Shown piece after piece: positions 44,987 to 56,565 of a DNA stretch of 64,000 nt. The notes beneath the pieces are model-generated. The model was not told the DNA's origin. It saw only the letters and a list, made by a program, of their open reading frames with translations, and made no database searches. Location of the stretch: positions 162,126,761 to 162,190,760 of the forward strand of contig OZ010799.1 of NCBI GenBank assembly GCA_963932465.1, read 5' to 3'. The position numbers and the translations under genes were made by a program. Numbering within the stretch: the stretch's first letter is position 1; the number at the start of each line of letters is the position of its first letter. The stretch is from Maratus speciosus (Eukaryota; Arthropoda; Arachnida; Araneae; Salticidae).

Positions 44987-46485
44987 CAGTCGTAGAAAAA
45001 AACAAAAATTACCCCAACTAACTCTGCATCAAATTAATGTAGAAGAAAGTGACTGGTACCAAACGGTTGGAAATAAAGTCTACTTTTAAATGATGTATAT
45101 AAAATTTGCTTAGAGGCCATCTACATATCAAAACAAACCTAAATTTTATTATTTTTTTTTTCAATAGCAATACTCAAGTTTGACACCATAAATAAATTCT
45201 ACTCCCTTCAATTAACCAAAAAAATTTTTTTTTTCCTGACGTTCGTAAGATTAGTTTCAGAGAAATTATTTTAAAATGGGCACTTTTTAGGGGCTAGTTC
45301 AGTACTCAATTATTGAAATGCTACAGAATGGCTATCTCACTTCTACTAAGGGTGTTTTACAATCCAAGCAATTTATTTTCCGATTCAATCTTAAATTCAT
45401 TTTTGTTCTGAAACGCATCCCATTGGCAGATTCTCTTTTTCAGAAACTATATAATGGACCGTGCTTGTCGATTTTTTGATAAAGGCACACTATATTGCAC
45501 AAAAATGCCGTCAAAGTGGGTGTTTTGAACCGAATTTCCCGGAGCGAGAGAGCTGGGAACTAAAATGATGGTCGTACTGAGAAAAGTTCTAATGAATTGA
45601 ACGAAAAATGAAAACATGCGCCCACTTATACATCTCTTCCAAAATCGTGTCAGCAAGTTTCATGTTTTCACCTTTAAAAATGAGTCTGAAAATGCGTCCG
45701 AAAATTTTGAGTTGTTGCGCGTGAGAAAATATTTTTTTAAAATATACCCTTAATATATTATTTCTTGCCAATATGACAATTTCACTCGCTTAATATCTTT
45801 CGATTATTGCGAGCCTGAAATTTTAATAAAATGAGTAAAATATATTTTTTCAAATTATGCTTTTCTAGATGGCTCCTTAAACCATTTTGACAGTTTTTAA
45901 TCATAATTCGAAAACTACTTCGGAGAAAATTTTTATATTCAGAATTCGCATAAAGCAGGATATAATAAATATAAATCTATGAAAAAAAAGAAAAAAAAAA
46001 CTGTCGGTTATACATCATATTCTTTTTAAATATTAATTTCATAATTCATAATTTATATTATGAAATTTTTATAATTACAAATTTAATGTATTTATGTTTG
46101 AATTTTTTAGTATTATAACCACACACAAAATTATCACATCAGGATTATAATTTCAGGAGATATTAATAAAGACATAAAAATGTAATTTAACAGCTCTAAA
46201 TTTTGAATGTTTATAATTCAAAATCTTATCACCCAAATGAATTTAAATTTCGTTTCTAGGCATAGTTTGAACCGAAAATTTAAAATATAGTGTCAAAATT
46301 GGATATTGCTGTTGAAAAGAACAAAGTCTGGTCTGCTTTTGATTTGTAGATAGCCTCCTAAGGAAATTTTCTATACATCATTTAAAAGTAGACTTTATTT
46401 TCAATTGTTTGGTACCAGTAATTTTCTTCTATTATAATTAGTTGCTGAGTTAGTAGGTGTTGTTTACTTTTTTTTTCTGCCACTG
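44987..46485. mobile_element. CAGTCGTGG Tc1-like element, copy 2, with insertion
   Basis: Left TA plus CAGTCGTAGAAAAAAAC; right GTTTACTTTTTTTTCTGCCACTG (decayed). It contains the TTAAGG element at 45346-45753 at the site equivalent to 3264-3267, where copy 1 reads plain CCATTAATGTATT. Confidence 0.7.
45346..45753 (+). mobile_element. TTAAGG-family element, copy 3
   Basis: CTAAGGGTGTTTTACAATCC ... AAAATATACCCTTAA, inserted in the Tc1-like element. The empty paralogous site shows TTAA targeting. Confidence 0.7.
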
Positions 46486-46803
46486 ACCCATACTGTGTAT
46501 GAAAGAGCAGAAAATATTCAAAGGTATGTTTGTTTTAATTACTACCAGTTTTAGATTTTATTTTATAAGAGGTAAAATAGCTTTATTGTTACTTTTACTT
46601 TAATTTTCTAAAAAATCTAATTTATCTTATATGAATATGTGTTCGAAGGGGAGGGGGTGGGGTATAAATAGTTATGACTATCATGACTTCAGATTTACTC
46701 ACACACGATAGCACAGTTTGTGGACGGTTAAGAGATGCGATTATTCTATATAAAATTTTTTGAAATGTTTTATAATCATATTGATTTTAGACGGGACTCT
46801 TTT

Positions 46804-46834
<31 letters not shown>

Positions 46835-47841
46835 CTTAAACGGCATTACTTTAGCTGTATTTTTTTTTTTTTTTTTTTTTTAACTGAAATATTTTCTTAT
46901 TAAATTTTGCAAAAGCTCTATATATTTATTTATAAATTTATTATTTCTTGTAAAATTTTGTAATTGTTCACTGAAATTATTTGTCTTTGTTATTATTCTT
47001 GTATAGTAATGTTTGAATGTTTACATGTTTCATTTGAAATGTGTATTTGATCTTACTTAATTACGAAAATGGCCGTCAGCTATCGCTACTGCGGTAGATG
47101 CGGTCATGGGAGCCGATGCAATTTCCAAATCAATGGTTGAATTCATGGTAACCCAGTTACAGAAGATCTCGATTAGCCGTGATACTACCACAGAATCTTT
47201 TGTAATCATGTAATATTTTTAAAACTCAGCAAATAAGCTTGGGTTTTGAGCATGAGGAGACTGGGCGTGTATTGGCGAGCGTATCTCGTAGGGAGTCGAG
47301 CCCCTCTTTAATAACAAATCTATTCAAATAATTATTCTAGGGGTTAATTCAATCGCATTCCAAATTTTGGCTACAGGTAATGCATATCTATAAAGACACA
47401 TTAATATATTTTTTTAAGTAATATTGTTAATTTTTCATAAAATTTTTATGTAAAAATCTTATGTAAATTTTCTTATCAAGATAAATTATGTTTAATAACA
47501 CAAGCATTTTTTTAAATGAACCATACCATTCGATTCCCGGCATGGAATCTTTTTCACTAAGTTGGTCTTTGCGCCTTTTAAGCAAAAATAATTTGAAATT
47601 TGATTTTCATTTGAAATATTGTATTCAAGGCGAATGTTTCTCTCTGGAAAAATTTCCAAATATTAATATAGAACCATACCATTTGAGTTTTTAATTCGAC
47701 ATCATATTAATTTCTCTATTGCTCGTAAGTTGAAATCATACAAAAAAGGGAAGATAATACATATGCAACGGTGAAAAATAAATTAAAGTGAAAGGCTATA
47801 TTTATTTACTATTTTTCATTTTCCATTAAATTTATTGCATC

Positions 47842-47887
<46 letters not shown>

Positions 47888-49434
47888 GCACCATGATGAC
47901 GAACTTTCTGTGGTTGTTTTGATTCTCTGAAATTCGCTCAAACATCCATTTTGACACCATTTTCTTAAATATATTTTTCTTTTACAGGAAAGAGAGAGAG
48001 AGAGATTATTCAATTTCTTTTTATTTGAATAAGAATAACCGTAAAATGTACCCATTTAAGAATGAAAAATATTTCATAAATGTGTCACAAAGTAGTAAGT
48101 TTTGTTGTGAGTATAGACTTGTTAAAAATTACGGAGGAAAAAACTGTAGAAGTAATAAGTGCTATTAAATGAATATAGCTGTATAAAAGAATCTTTGACT
48201 ATATCCTTCCAAAAGATAGATCTAAATGCCTTAAAAATCGTTTTATATGTAATGTATTTTTTGGTTCTTGTAAGAAATAGCGGTGAGCTTTTTTCTTTGA
48301 TTGTTAATACAGAATATGTTAATATATTCTGTAACAAATTAAAAAATACGACAGCTTATGAATTAGCATTTTTCTTAAAGTTGTAAATATTCAGATTTTT
48401 TCCTTTAAAAATTTTAAGAGATGAACAGAAAATTTTCTATGGTTTTCAATTCACAAATCATGCTTCAAGCAAAAACCTAGACATGCGATTATTTTTCCCA
48501 CACGATGACAAAGCGTATTCGAACTGTTTAACTTTGTAAGGAGAAATTTGCTCGGGGCGATTGTTTGTTTGCCCTTTCTCCCTTCTTGTCAGGGATACTT
48601 TTTATAGTCAGTCGATATGACCCCACGCAGCGCGCATAGTAATAGAAGCGGTTACGGTACAATGATTTATAACAGCTTTTCTCGAATACAGTACTCTTGC
48701 ATAATTCGTAAACAAAAATTTTCCCGGAAACAGTATCGTTTAATCTGTTAATTTTCTGTGAAAGTCAAATATATATTTCAAATGTCTGAATATTTGTGTT
48801 GTGTCAACCTGTCGTAAACGAGCGTATTAAAACCCCTAATCCCAAATTTCTTTCAAAAAATTCTATCAGAAATGTTTTTTTTTCTGTTAGGGACTGTGCA
48901 TATATAAAACATTATCATTTTAGCGGGGAAGGGGGGGGGGTCTGGCACATGATATCGTAAGATATCTCTAGGGGGAGGAGGGGGTTGTCTTATGATATTG
49001 TTATCATTTTTGATCCAACCAAAATTTCCTCTTTTTATTTGTAACTTTGTCTTTGCATCAAAATAGTCTGTTTTTTTAGTCTTATATAGTCTTATGGAAA
49101 TGCAAAGATATTATTAAAATCATTAAATGATTATAAATTATTTAATTCCAAAATTGTAGACAACTCCAACTTTTGTCATTCCTTTTCTTCTGTCATGTGT
49201 ACGCATATATAATACGCTTTTCGAGAAAGCATATGCGAAGTACGTTTGAAATAATACTTGTGTTTACTAGTAAATAAAAGAGAAAGAATGTTGTCGATCT
49301 GTTTTGTTGATAAGAAGCTCTGTCTGCCGCCCCCTCCCCACGTGCAGGTGCAAGTGCAAAAAGACATTATGACTGTTCAATGCATTATATAACAAAATAT
49401 ATTATTAAATTCTTTTAAATAGTAACTATTTCTT
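46486..49434. other. No gene; simple repeats and a Helitron-like 3' end relic
   Basis: Holds A tract 46809-46833, T tracts 46861-46880 and 47847-47884, G-rich tracts near 48930-48990, and at 47271-47309 ATTGGCGAGCGTATCTCG plus AGGGAGTCGAGCCCCT. This resembles the 3' hairpin end of the Helitron at 58758, without the CTAG terminus. No convincing reading frame. Confidence 0.45.
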
Positions 49435-49876
49435 TTAAGGCTATTCTCAAATCCAAACGGGCAACTTTATGACATGTTTTAATTTATTTTTGTTCGGAAA
49501 TGCAGGAAACTAGCAGATGCTGTTGTTCAGAAACTATGTAATCGAACTGCTTTTTCTGTTTTTTTTTTTTTTTTTTTTTTTTGGAAACGCAATAGATCTT
49601 TCAGAAAATAGTGTCAAAGTTGACGTTTTGAGCCGAAGTTCCCGAAGAAAGCAAAAAAAATAGTAAGGGAAGGGAGAAAAACATCTTGTCAAGGTGATCA
49701 AAATCGCTTATAACTCAATAGGTAATTTATTTATCAAAAAATAAAAAACACAGTTCGATTCCAAATCGCTTCCATAGTCACGTCTTCCATTTTTATATCT
49801 TTCCGTTAAAAAATAAATTTGTAAATGTGTCAAAACGTTTTGCGCTTGTTGAGCAGAGAGGGGAGAACAGCCTTAA
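49435..49876 (+). mobile_element. TTAAGG-family element, copy 4
   Basis: TTAA at 49435-49438 and 49873-49876; ends GGCTATTCTCAAATCC and GGGAGAACAGCC. Confidence 0.75.
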
Positions 49877-50040
49877 GTGTTATTTGATATAAAGTTATTT
49901 CATGTATAAAGGGATATTTTATTGACTTCACCTGAATCAATAAAGTATGCGAAAAATAAATATAACTACATCACTCGAAACGAAAGGAAAAAAATCCGAA
50001 AAAAAAAAAAAAATAATTTTTAGACATTGATAACGATATC

Positions 50041-50120
50041 ATTATGTGTGTGTGTGTGTGTGTGGGGGGGGGGGGTCGAGGAACGGTAACGTGTGATATC
50101 GAAAGGGGGGGAGGGGGTCC
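50041..50120. repeat. (GT)n and G-rich tract
   Basis: GT repeat followed by a run of G, then AGGGGGGGAGGGGG. A similar G-rich and GATATC-containing pair is at 48925-48985. Confidence 0.8.
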
Positions 50121-50209
50121 AAACTAACAAAAAGTCGATAACTTTATATATGTATAGTCCATTATGGATGTGTACGTTGGTAGTTAAAATTGATACGCGT
50201 TCAAAAAAA

Positions 50210-51043
50210 GTATGGACCAAGTCCGGTATAAAAACTAAAACTTCGGCCCAGACTGCACAAGAAATTTACTCCGCTAGGGCCGACCAAGCTCGATCCTGCT
50301 GAATATAGATTTTTACACCTATAATGTTAAAATTGTCTTGTACGAGAAGTCCTAACTAAAAATACTTATTTTATCTTTTTATTCTTCATTTTTTTTTTTT
50401 AAGTGAGCTGCGGACTTATTTTTTAAAAGCATCTGATTATAGGTGAATGTCATAATTATCATTAATATCGTTTATGCACATTCTATGGCTTAGAGATAAA
50501 AAAAAAATTAAAATTCTATACTATAAAAATCTTCTGAGACATAATGGCATAGGAAAGAAGAAAAATCCGTTATGGACAGGTTCCTCTACGAGCAGGTTCA
50601 TCGTCTGTTGTAAATGCATTACATTATTTTCACAAGTATTGTTATCCTCATTTTAAATAGATCAACATTTTTGTTTTATTTTGTTAAACGCGGGATTCCG
50701 CCAGAGGCAGGTTCTTTTTCTGAGGTTTTACCGTATTTTAATTTTATTGCCTAGAAATGCATCTATCCATCTTAAAAAATAATAAAAATAAATATACCAA
50801 TTTTAATTGTGGAATAATAGAGATTTAAAAATACTTGCATTAAAAAAAAAAAAAAAATGGGGCCGGGTTAAATTTTACTGATATTAATTAGCCGGTCCAA
50901 TGATTTTCATATCAGCTGGATTGGAACTGGGACTGAAAATTTCTGCCTGTTCATACCTCAAGAAGAATGCAGTCCAGCCTCGACTTGGGCCGGAAAATAA
51001 ATCCAGTCCCCGGCTCATCTCGGTCTGAAGCTCTAGAAAAAAG
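50210..51043. mobile_element. GGCC-type hAT fragments
   Basis: Scattered phrases such as AAGTCCGG, TTCGGCCCAGACTG, GGGGCCGGG and GACTTGGGCCGG, resembling the ends of 41859-43745. They continue at 52658-52730 (AGCTCGGACC, TTGGGCCGGACCC) on the other side of the Tigger-like insertion. Confidence 0.4.
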
Positions 51044-51045
51044 TA

Positions 51046-51647
51046 CAGTAAATTCTGTCTAAGGCGGACTCCGTATAAGCCGGAAATCTGTCTACCGCGG
51101 AAAAATTTTCAAGTCCCGGCGAACCTATAGAAAATAAAATTAATTCTTGCTGCATAAGACGGAATCTGTCTAACGCGAAAACGAAAGGGTTTTAAGGTCC
51201 CACCGAAACGAAAATTTCGAAGGCGGAAAAGGGATATTTAAAAAATGAAAGGCCTTTCGTTTATAGAACTTTAAAAATGAAAGCCCTTTCGTTTATGGAA
51301 CTTTAAAAGTGATATATATACGTCAAATACTCAATCGCGAGCATAATAATTACATTCCATAATACTTTGTAAAAAGTTAATTCATAAGAACAGAAACTGT
51401 TTAAATTTTAAGGAATTCTTGCTTTTGCCATTATTTCCTATATAAATTTGCATTTAAAAGTTATTGTTACTATTAGAATGCAATGCACCTTTATGAAAAT
51501 ATGTATTGTCTAAAGTACAATATATTATGCTTTAAGGTTGTTCTCAAATCCAAAAGGGTAACTTTATGACATAAGTTTTAATTTATTTTTGTTCGGAAAT
51601 GCATGAAACTAGCAGGTGTTGTTGTTCAGACACTATGTAATCGAGCC

Positions 51648-51682
<35 letters not shown>

Positions 51683-52655
51683 GCAAACGCAATAGATCTT
51701 TCAGAAAATAGTGTCAAAGTGGGCGTTTTGAACCGAATTTCCACGCGAAAGAAGAATAACCATTCAAGAAAGGGTGAAAAATGTGTTTTTCACGTGATCA
51801 AACTCGCTTATAACTCAATAGGTCACTTATTTATCAAAAAAATGAAAAAACAGTTCGATTCCAAATCGCTTCCATAGTCAGGCTTTCCAATTTCATATCT
51901 TTCCATTAAAAAATGAATTTGCGAATGCGTCAAAACGTTTTTCGCTTGTTGAGCAGAGCAGTTGAAAACAATCTTAAGGTTGTACTAAAATTCAAAGTGA
52001 TTCGCATTCAAAGTCACCGCTTTCTGTTTCTTTCCCGAAGTTTATTTATTTATTTTTTTTTATTTTTTTTTTTTTGTGTGTGTGTGTGTGTGTGTGTGCG
52101 TGTAAACTTCAAATTTGTTTATATTTTTTAAAAAAAATCGTGTTCAAACAATAACAACAAAAAATACCGATAAATGTTTCGGTATAGTAATAAATAAATG
52201 CGGTAAATGCAAATCAGACTTACGTGTCAGTGAAGAATGCATGGCTAACCTAAAGAAAAAACAAGGGCCGATAAAAGATTATTTTTTGATTCTTTGAACT
52301 ACTATGTGAAATATGATGTATGTTACATGTATCGGTTAAATGAAATGATTATTAGTAAATTTCAGAATTTAAGCAATTTCGTATTGGTAATATCTATTTT
52401 TATGTTTAAATAATGTTTATTGAAATTATTAATAACAATAAATTTAATAACAAGTCTGATTTCATTAAAAGTTTTATTTTAAAGAAAGGTACGGAAAGTT
52501 ACGAACGTAAAAAATATATATATATATACGATTTATGAATTACTTTTTTTTGGTGGCGGTGGGAGAAGGAGATTTTTTTTGCATAAGCCAGACTATTGTT
52601 TATCACGGAAATTTTTCTCGGTGCCGACCGATTCCGGCTTAGACAGAGTTTACTG
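51046..52655 (+). mobile_element. pogo/Tigger-like element, TA-flanked
   Basis: TA at 51044-51045 and 52656-52657. Ends CAGTAAATTCTGTCTAAGGC and (reversed) CAGTAAACTCTGTCTAAGCC. Near the right end, the frame 52115-52297 ends with CKSDLRVSEE and KKKQGPIKDYF, like the lysine-rich KQTKLDDFF-type tail of Tigger transposases. The rest of the transposase is missing. The 1,610 bp include a TTAAGG element. Confidence 0.7.
51532..51977 (+). mobile_element. TTAAGG-family element, copy 5
   Basis: TTAA at 51532-51535 and 51974-51977; ends GGTTGTTCTCAAATCC and TTGAAAACAATC. Closest to copy 4. Confidence 0.75.
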
Positions 52656-52991
52656 TAATCCTCAAACCAAGCTCGGACCTAGTGTCGGGAAGGAAAATTG
52701 GGCCGGACCCATGAAGACGACCCTTACATCGAATAACCAAAAGATAGGTTCATAATTTCTTGTAAATTTGGACGATCAAATTCTAATATATAATATATTT
52801 AAAAAAAAAAAAAAAAAAAAAAAAAACGAGTTTTTAGTGAACTTCACTCACTTTCATAGATGAGTTTGAGTTGAACGAGTTCATTTGTAAAATTTTGAAT
52901 TTGAACGTGAACTTGACTCATTTTTGAGAAACTGAGTTTGAGTTTGAATTAGTTCGTTTTTTTCGTGAGCGTGCCCAACACTGACTAAAAC

Positions 52992-53150
52992 GCATCAACA
53001 GAATCGTCTTGATTGGGTAAAAAATTACATGCCCTTTAAGTTAGAATATGAAAGAGAAATATTTTCCAATAAAAGAAAAAATCAGTTCGGATGGCCCGGT
53101 CGCCAAATAATATCATATTATAGTCACATGGAGATTTTCCCAAAAGAGCA
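52992..53150 (+). pseudogene. Tc3-like transposase, continuation after the hAT unit
   Basis: Resumes the frame left at 40270 through the duplicated ACTAAAAC: QQNRLDWVKN, then EIFSNKRKNQFGWPG, matching the FSDEKKFNLDGPD catalytic motif of Tc3 transposases. Asn and Arg stand where the first catalytic Asp and the Glu are expected, so it is inactive. The rest of the transposase and the right inverted repeat are not found. Confidence 0.65.
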
Positions 53151-53470
53151 CAATGGTGACTTCCCAGTAGTCTCTCTGTCACCTGAAAGTCATCATATGA
53201 CATTAATGTGACATTATTTGGTAACTTATCACAATGCAGCTTTCATGATGACTTTCAAATTCAGTCTACCAAAGTCAGTCACATGAGAGTCACAATGTAA
53301 CTACATTGTAAAGTCACATGGTGACTCGTCAAAAATCAGCAGTCACAGTGACGTCTCAGTGGAGTCACATATAGTGATCATTTGAGACTCATAATGAGAT
53401 GTATGGAATTTCCTATTTTTTTTGCTTCACCGTAGTGACTGTGACACTTGTGACCATGTGTGACACGAAT
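53120..53470. repeat. GTCAC/GTGAC-dense segment
   Basis: At least a dozen GTCAC or GTGAC pentamers on either strand in 350 bp, several forming palindromes (TCACATGGTGA, GTCACAGTGAC). No clear period. No reading frame beyond the Tc3 relic. Confidence 0.6.
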
Positions 53471-54144
53471 GAGATATTATATGGACTAGCTGTGTTGCAG
53501 AGATAGTAATTACTCGAATTATATAATTTCCTTTTGAGTGTTCGCGTATTTGAAAATTAGCATTTTGTGACTTTCCTTAATTTTTGATAAGACTTTTCCT
53601 TAATTTTTGATAACCAGTTTAAGATGGTCTCATTTCATAAAAAATCTTTTTGACTTAAAGAACCACATATCTCTTTTTTTGTAAAAATGTATAGATTTAA
53701 AAATATGTACATTTTTCAAAAACAGACTTGATCCGAATCCTAAAATTTGACTTTTATGAAAATGCAAAAAAACAGTGTAACATTCCATTTCATCTGCTTT
53801 CTACCTTTTGTTTTTCTTTTTTATTATTTTTTACACACTAAAAGGATTAAAAAGAAATTCAAAAGTAAATGAAATAAAATCGAAACTTAAACTAAAAGAA
53901 TTAAAACAAAAAAAGTAACAAAGAAAGTATAAAAATGAGAACAAATAATGTTAAAATGCATTTTATTATTAAAGTTGTGTTACAAGAAAGGACAAATGAT
54001 AAAGAAAATATAAATTACTATCCTTTAGAATAGTCACGTTAAGGTGGTAAATGCTAAATGAAGTAAAAAAATCGAAATTTAAAATTTAATTTCACAAAGA
54101 AAGTATAAAATTGAGAACAAATTGCGTTAAAATGCATTTAATTG

Positions 54145-54662
54145 TTAACCCTTAAAAGCCTGATTTTTCAAAAATCATTGTAATAATGTTTTTCGGCTTT
54201 CATTTCTTAAATAAATCATGGGAAAAATAATTTAAAAAATCATATTTCGTTTTAAGTATAGTTTACGGCTAAAAAACAGTTTGTTACTAATCGGCAATAC
54301 TGGTCTTTAATTGAAAATATAATTTCCCTTGATAAAATTCTATAATATTAAACATACAAGAATTTTAGGAACTATAATAAGAAATAAATTTTACTCGCTC
54401 ACTGCAGGTCAAAATAGGGTATTTCACAAGCTCCCAAACAAAACAAAAAGAACAAGTAGCAACAGTTGAAAAAATAAATCTATCTTTATTCTTAAACAGC
54501 ACAAGTGCTGCCATCTACATGTTGAAAATCGATTTAATAATATTTTCAGAATGTATTTTATTGGCGACATTAGGCATTATAGCTTCAATATTATTCTAAT
54601 AGTATTTTAGAGCCTAAATTGGGTATGTTGCCGAAAAGCAACACCAGGTATTTAATGGTTAA
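54145..54662. mobile_element. TTAA element, CCCTTAAAAGCCTG ends
   Basis: TTAA at 54145-54148 and 54659-54662; right end CACCAGGTATTTAATGG. The paralogous site near 60796 (TTTATTATTAAAGTTGTG) is empty, directly proving insertion at TTAA. Confidence 0.8.
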
Positions 54663-56221
54663 AGTTGTGATACAAGAAAGGAAAAATTATAAAGAAAATA
54701 AATTACTATCCCTTAGAATAGTCACGTTAAGGTGGTAAAAGCTTAGATAAGGTGTCTTTTGAAGTGTCTCGAAAAGTTTTTCTGTATTAAGATACAATAT
54801 TTAGCAGAAACTGATTTAGTTCATCGTCTTTTTTAAACAGGTATTGAAATCTCGGATTAATTTTATTCTACTTTCAGCTGTGTTACCTTAAAATCATTCA
54901 CTCTTTTTTTTTTTACTTTCAAGTAATGTTTCTGTTCACAGCATACATCGGGATCAGTATTTAAAAATTGTATCTCCCCTATATATATAAAATCCTAATG
55001 AAACGAATTTATGAAACGATTCTTTGAAACGACTGATTAAACAACTGATTATGTTTCACGGCGATTTCTCCTAAAATATGGAATATTTTGCGATGAAATT
55101 AACGCAAAAAATCCATATTGATCTGCAGATCTCAAAACTGGTATTAGAATTTTCAAATTCGAATTAGTTTTCGAAATATTAATTTTTTTTTTCTAATTTT
55201 AAGTACATTTTTCTAATGATGGCAACTCAAATTTTAAATATAACAGATATTTTTTTTTCAGATTTCAGAAAAGGTTATTTTAAATTAATTTGGCGACTAG
55301 TTGGGCCTCCCTTAAATATATGCTAATAAATGTATCGTGCTGCTTTTATTTATAATTCAATTTACTTGAACAATCTTTCGCGAAATCGGAAGATTCTGAC
55401 TGGCGCCAAAATGGCATTATTTTGATTGACATGGTAACCCGGCTATTGTTGTTTATTTATTAATAAATATTATTTACTTTTATTTCTTTTTTAAAATTAT
55501 ATAAATTATTTTGTTCTATAGCTTTTGTTTTGTTGGTATTTCCTTTTGAAAATAATAGAAAATAATTTAAAAATACGATACTACTTACGTAAATAAGTGT
55601 GAGTAGTAAATCAAAATTACTTTCATTACTAATCTTATCATAATATTAAAATATTTATTTGCTTAACCCTTTATCTACTGACGGCACTTATAAGTACCAC
55701 TCACTTTAAACTTTTATACCACAGTGAATATTACAAATATTCTAATGGTACTTTGCAAAAACACTCTTTTAACTCCACTTTATACGAGTACATAGCAGCA
55801 GTACGTTTGTACAGCTAGGTTTGTTATTTTAGAGAGGAATGAGGCTATCTTTGAAGCAGTCGATGTGTTTTGTGCCGACATTTTATACAGATTGCCGCGC
55901 TCGCCTTTTCATTGCTGCAAACACAGTAAAGGATATAAGATAAGTGTTGGATTTTATTTTTATGTGTTCATTATGATCTTAGAATACAATTTGACTACAT
56001 ATTTTAGGTGAAAAGTGTATGTATTTCATTTAGCAGTTGAATTACTCGGTGGTACTTATAAGTACCGTCAGTACACTGGGTGTTGGTGAAAAACTTCTTG
56101 TTTACTTTTCGTCTGTGTAGTTATCCATCGTTTTCATCTACTTTCAAACGTAATTACCAAAATGTAATTTAGTAATGATTTCCCTGGTATTTCTTTTCTG
56201 TTTCATTGTTATTTTTTATAG

Positions 56222-56350
56222 GAAATCGAAAAAGTTGTGGCACCGGCTCTTTTTTGCTATGCTAGAAATGACATACGTAAATTCATATATTGCAGGTGTG
56301 GAGATGCGAGAGAACATGTTGTCCCTGGAATATTGACGACGCATAACTAA
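56222..56350 (+). pseudogene. Possible piggyBac transposase cysteine-rich tail
   Basis: A 42-residue in-frame stretch ends at a stop at 56348-56350 and contains FCYARNDIRKFIYCRCGDAR, reminiscent of the C-terminal zinc-binding domain of piggyBac transposases. Position inside a TTAA-flanked element supports this. Cysteine spacing is incomplete and no catalytic core is visible. Confidence 0.4.
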
Positions 56351-56392
56351 AAGACTGCTAACATGATCAAAACCTAAAAAGAATAGTTTTTT

Positions 56393-56565
56393 TTAACCCT
56401 TTCAGGAGCAATGTATTTTCAATTCTAAAGTGTTGAAGTAATTGATTGACACCGGAATTTGCCAAACGACTTCTTTGTCAATAACAAAAAGGCCTATATT
56501 TAATATACTTATTAAATCGAAAATGTTTTCTGGTGCCAGTTGAAATACCTTGTGAGTTTTCTGTT
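56393..56565 (+). mobile_element. TTAA MITE, family A, right end lost
   Basis: TTAA at 56393-56396, CCCTTTCAGGAGCAATG, then GATTGACACCGGAATTT typical of the family. The right terminus was not found. Confidence 0.5.

Larger units (their letters stand above)
40271..52983. mobile_element. 12.7-kb unit with hAT-type ends and perfect 8-bp duplication
   Basis: Ends CAGTGTTGGG (40271) and CCCAACACTG (to 52983) with ACTAAAAC duplicated at 40263-40270 and 52984-52991. Both subterminal regions are dense in TGAACG/GAACTT-type motifs (40285-40430, 52830-52960), normal hAT-end architecture. The interruption splits one Tc3-like transposase frame, so the two ends belong to one insertion. The interior has no hAT transposase that I can see; most of it is younger nested elements, so the original insertion was probably a MITE of a few hundred bp. 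Confidence 0.8.

Noticed and set aside
47488..47694. 68-codon open frame as an exon
   Set aside because: No homology recognised and part of it (near 47600-47665) matches, inverted, a non-coding repeat at 25735.
50093..50302. 69-codon open frame as a gene
   Set aside because: Starts in a G-rich simple tract and runs into GGCC-type hAT-end sequence; no domain.
40271..52983. A giant cargo-carrying transposon
   Set aside because: The ends and duplication are real, but the contents are recognisable separate insertions with their own duplications; no cargo gene was found.
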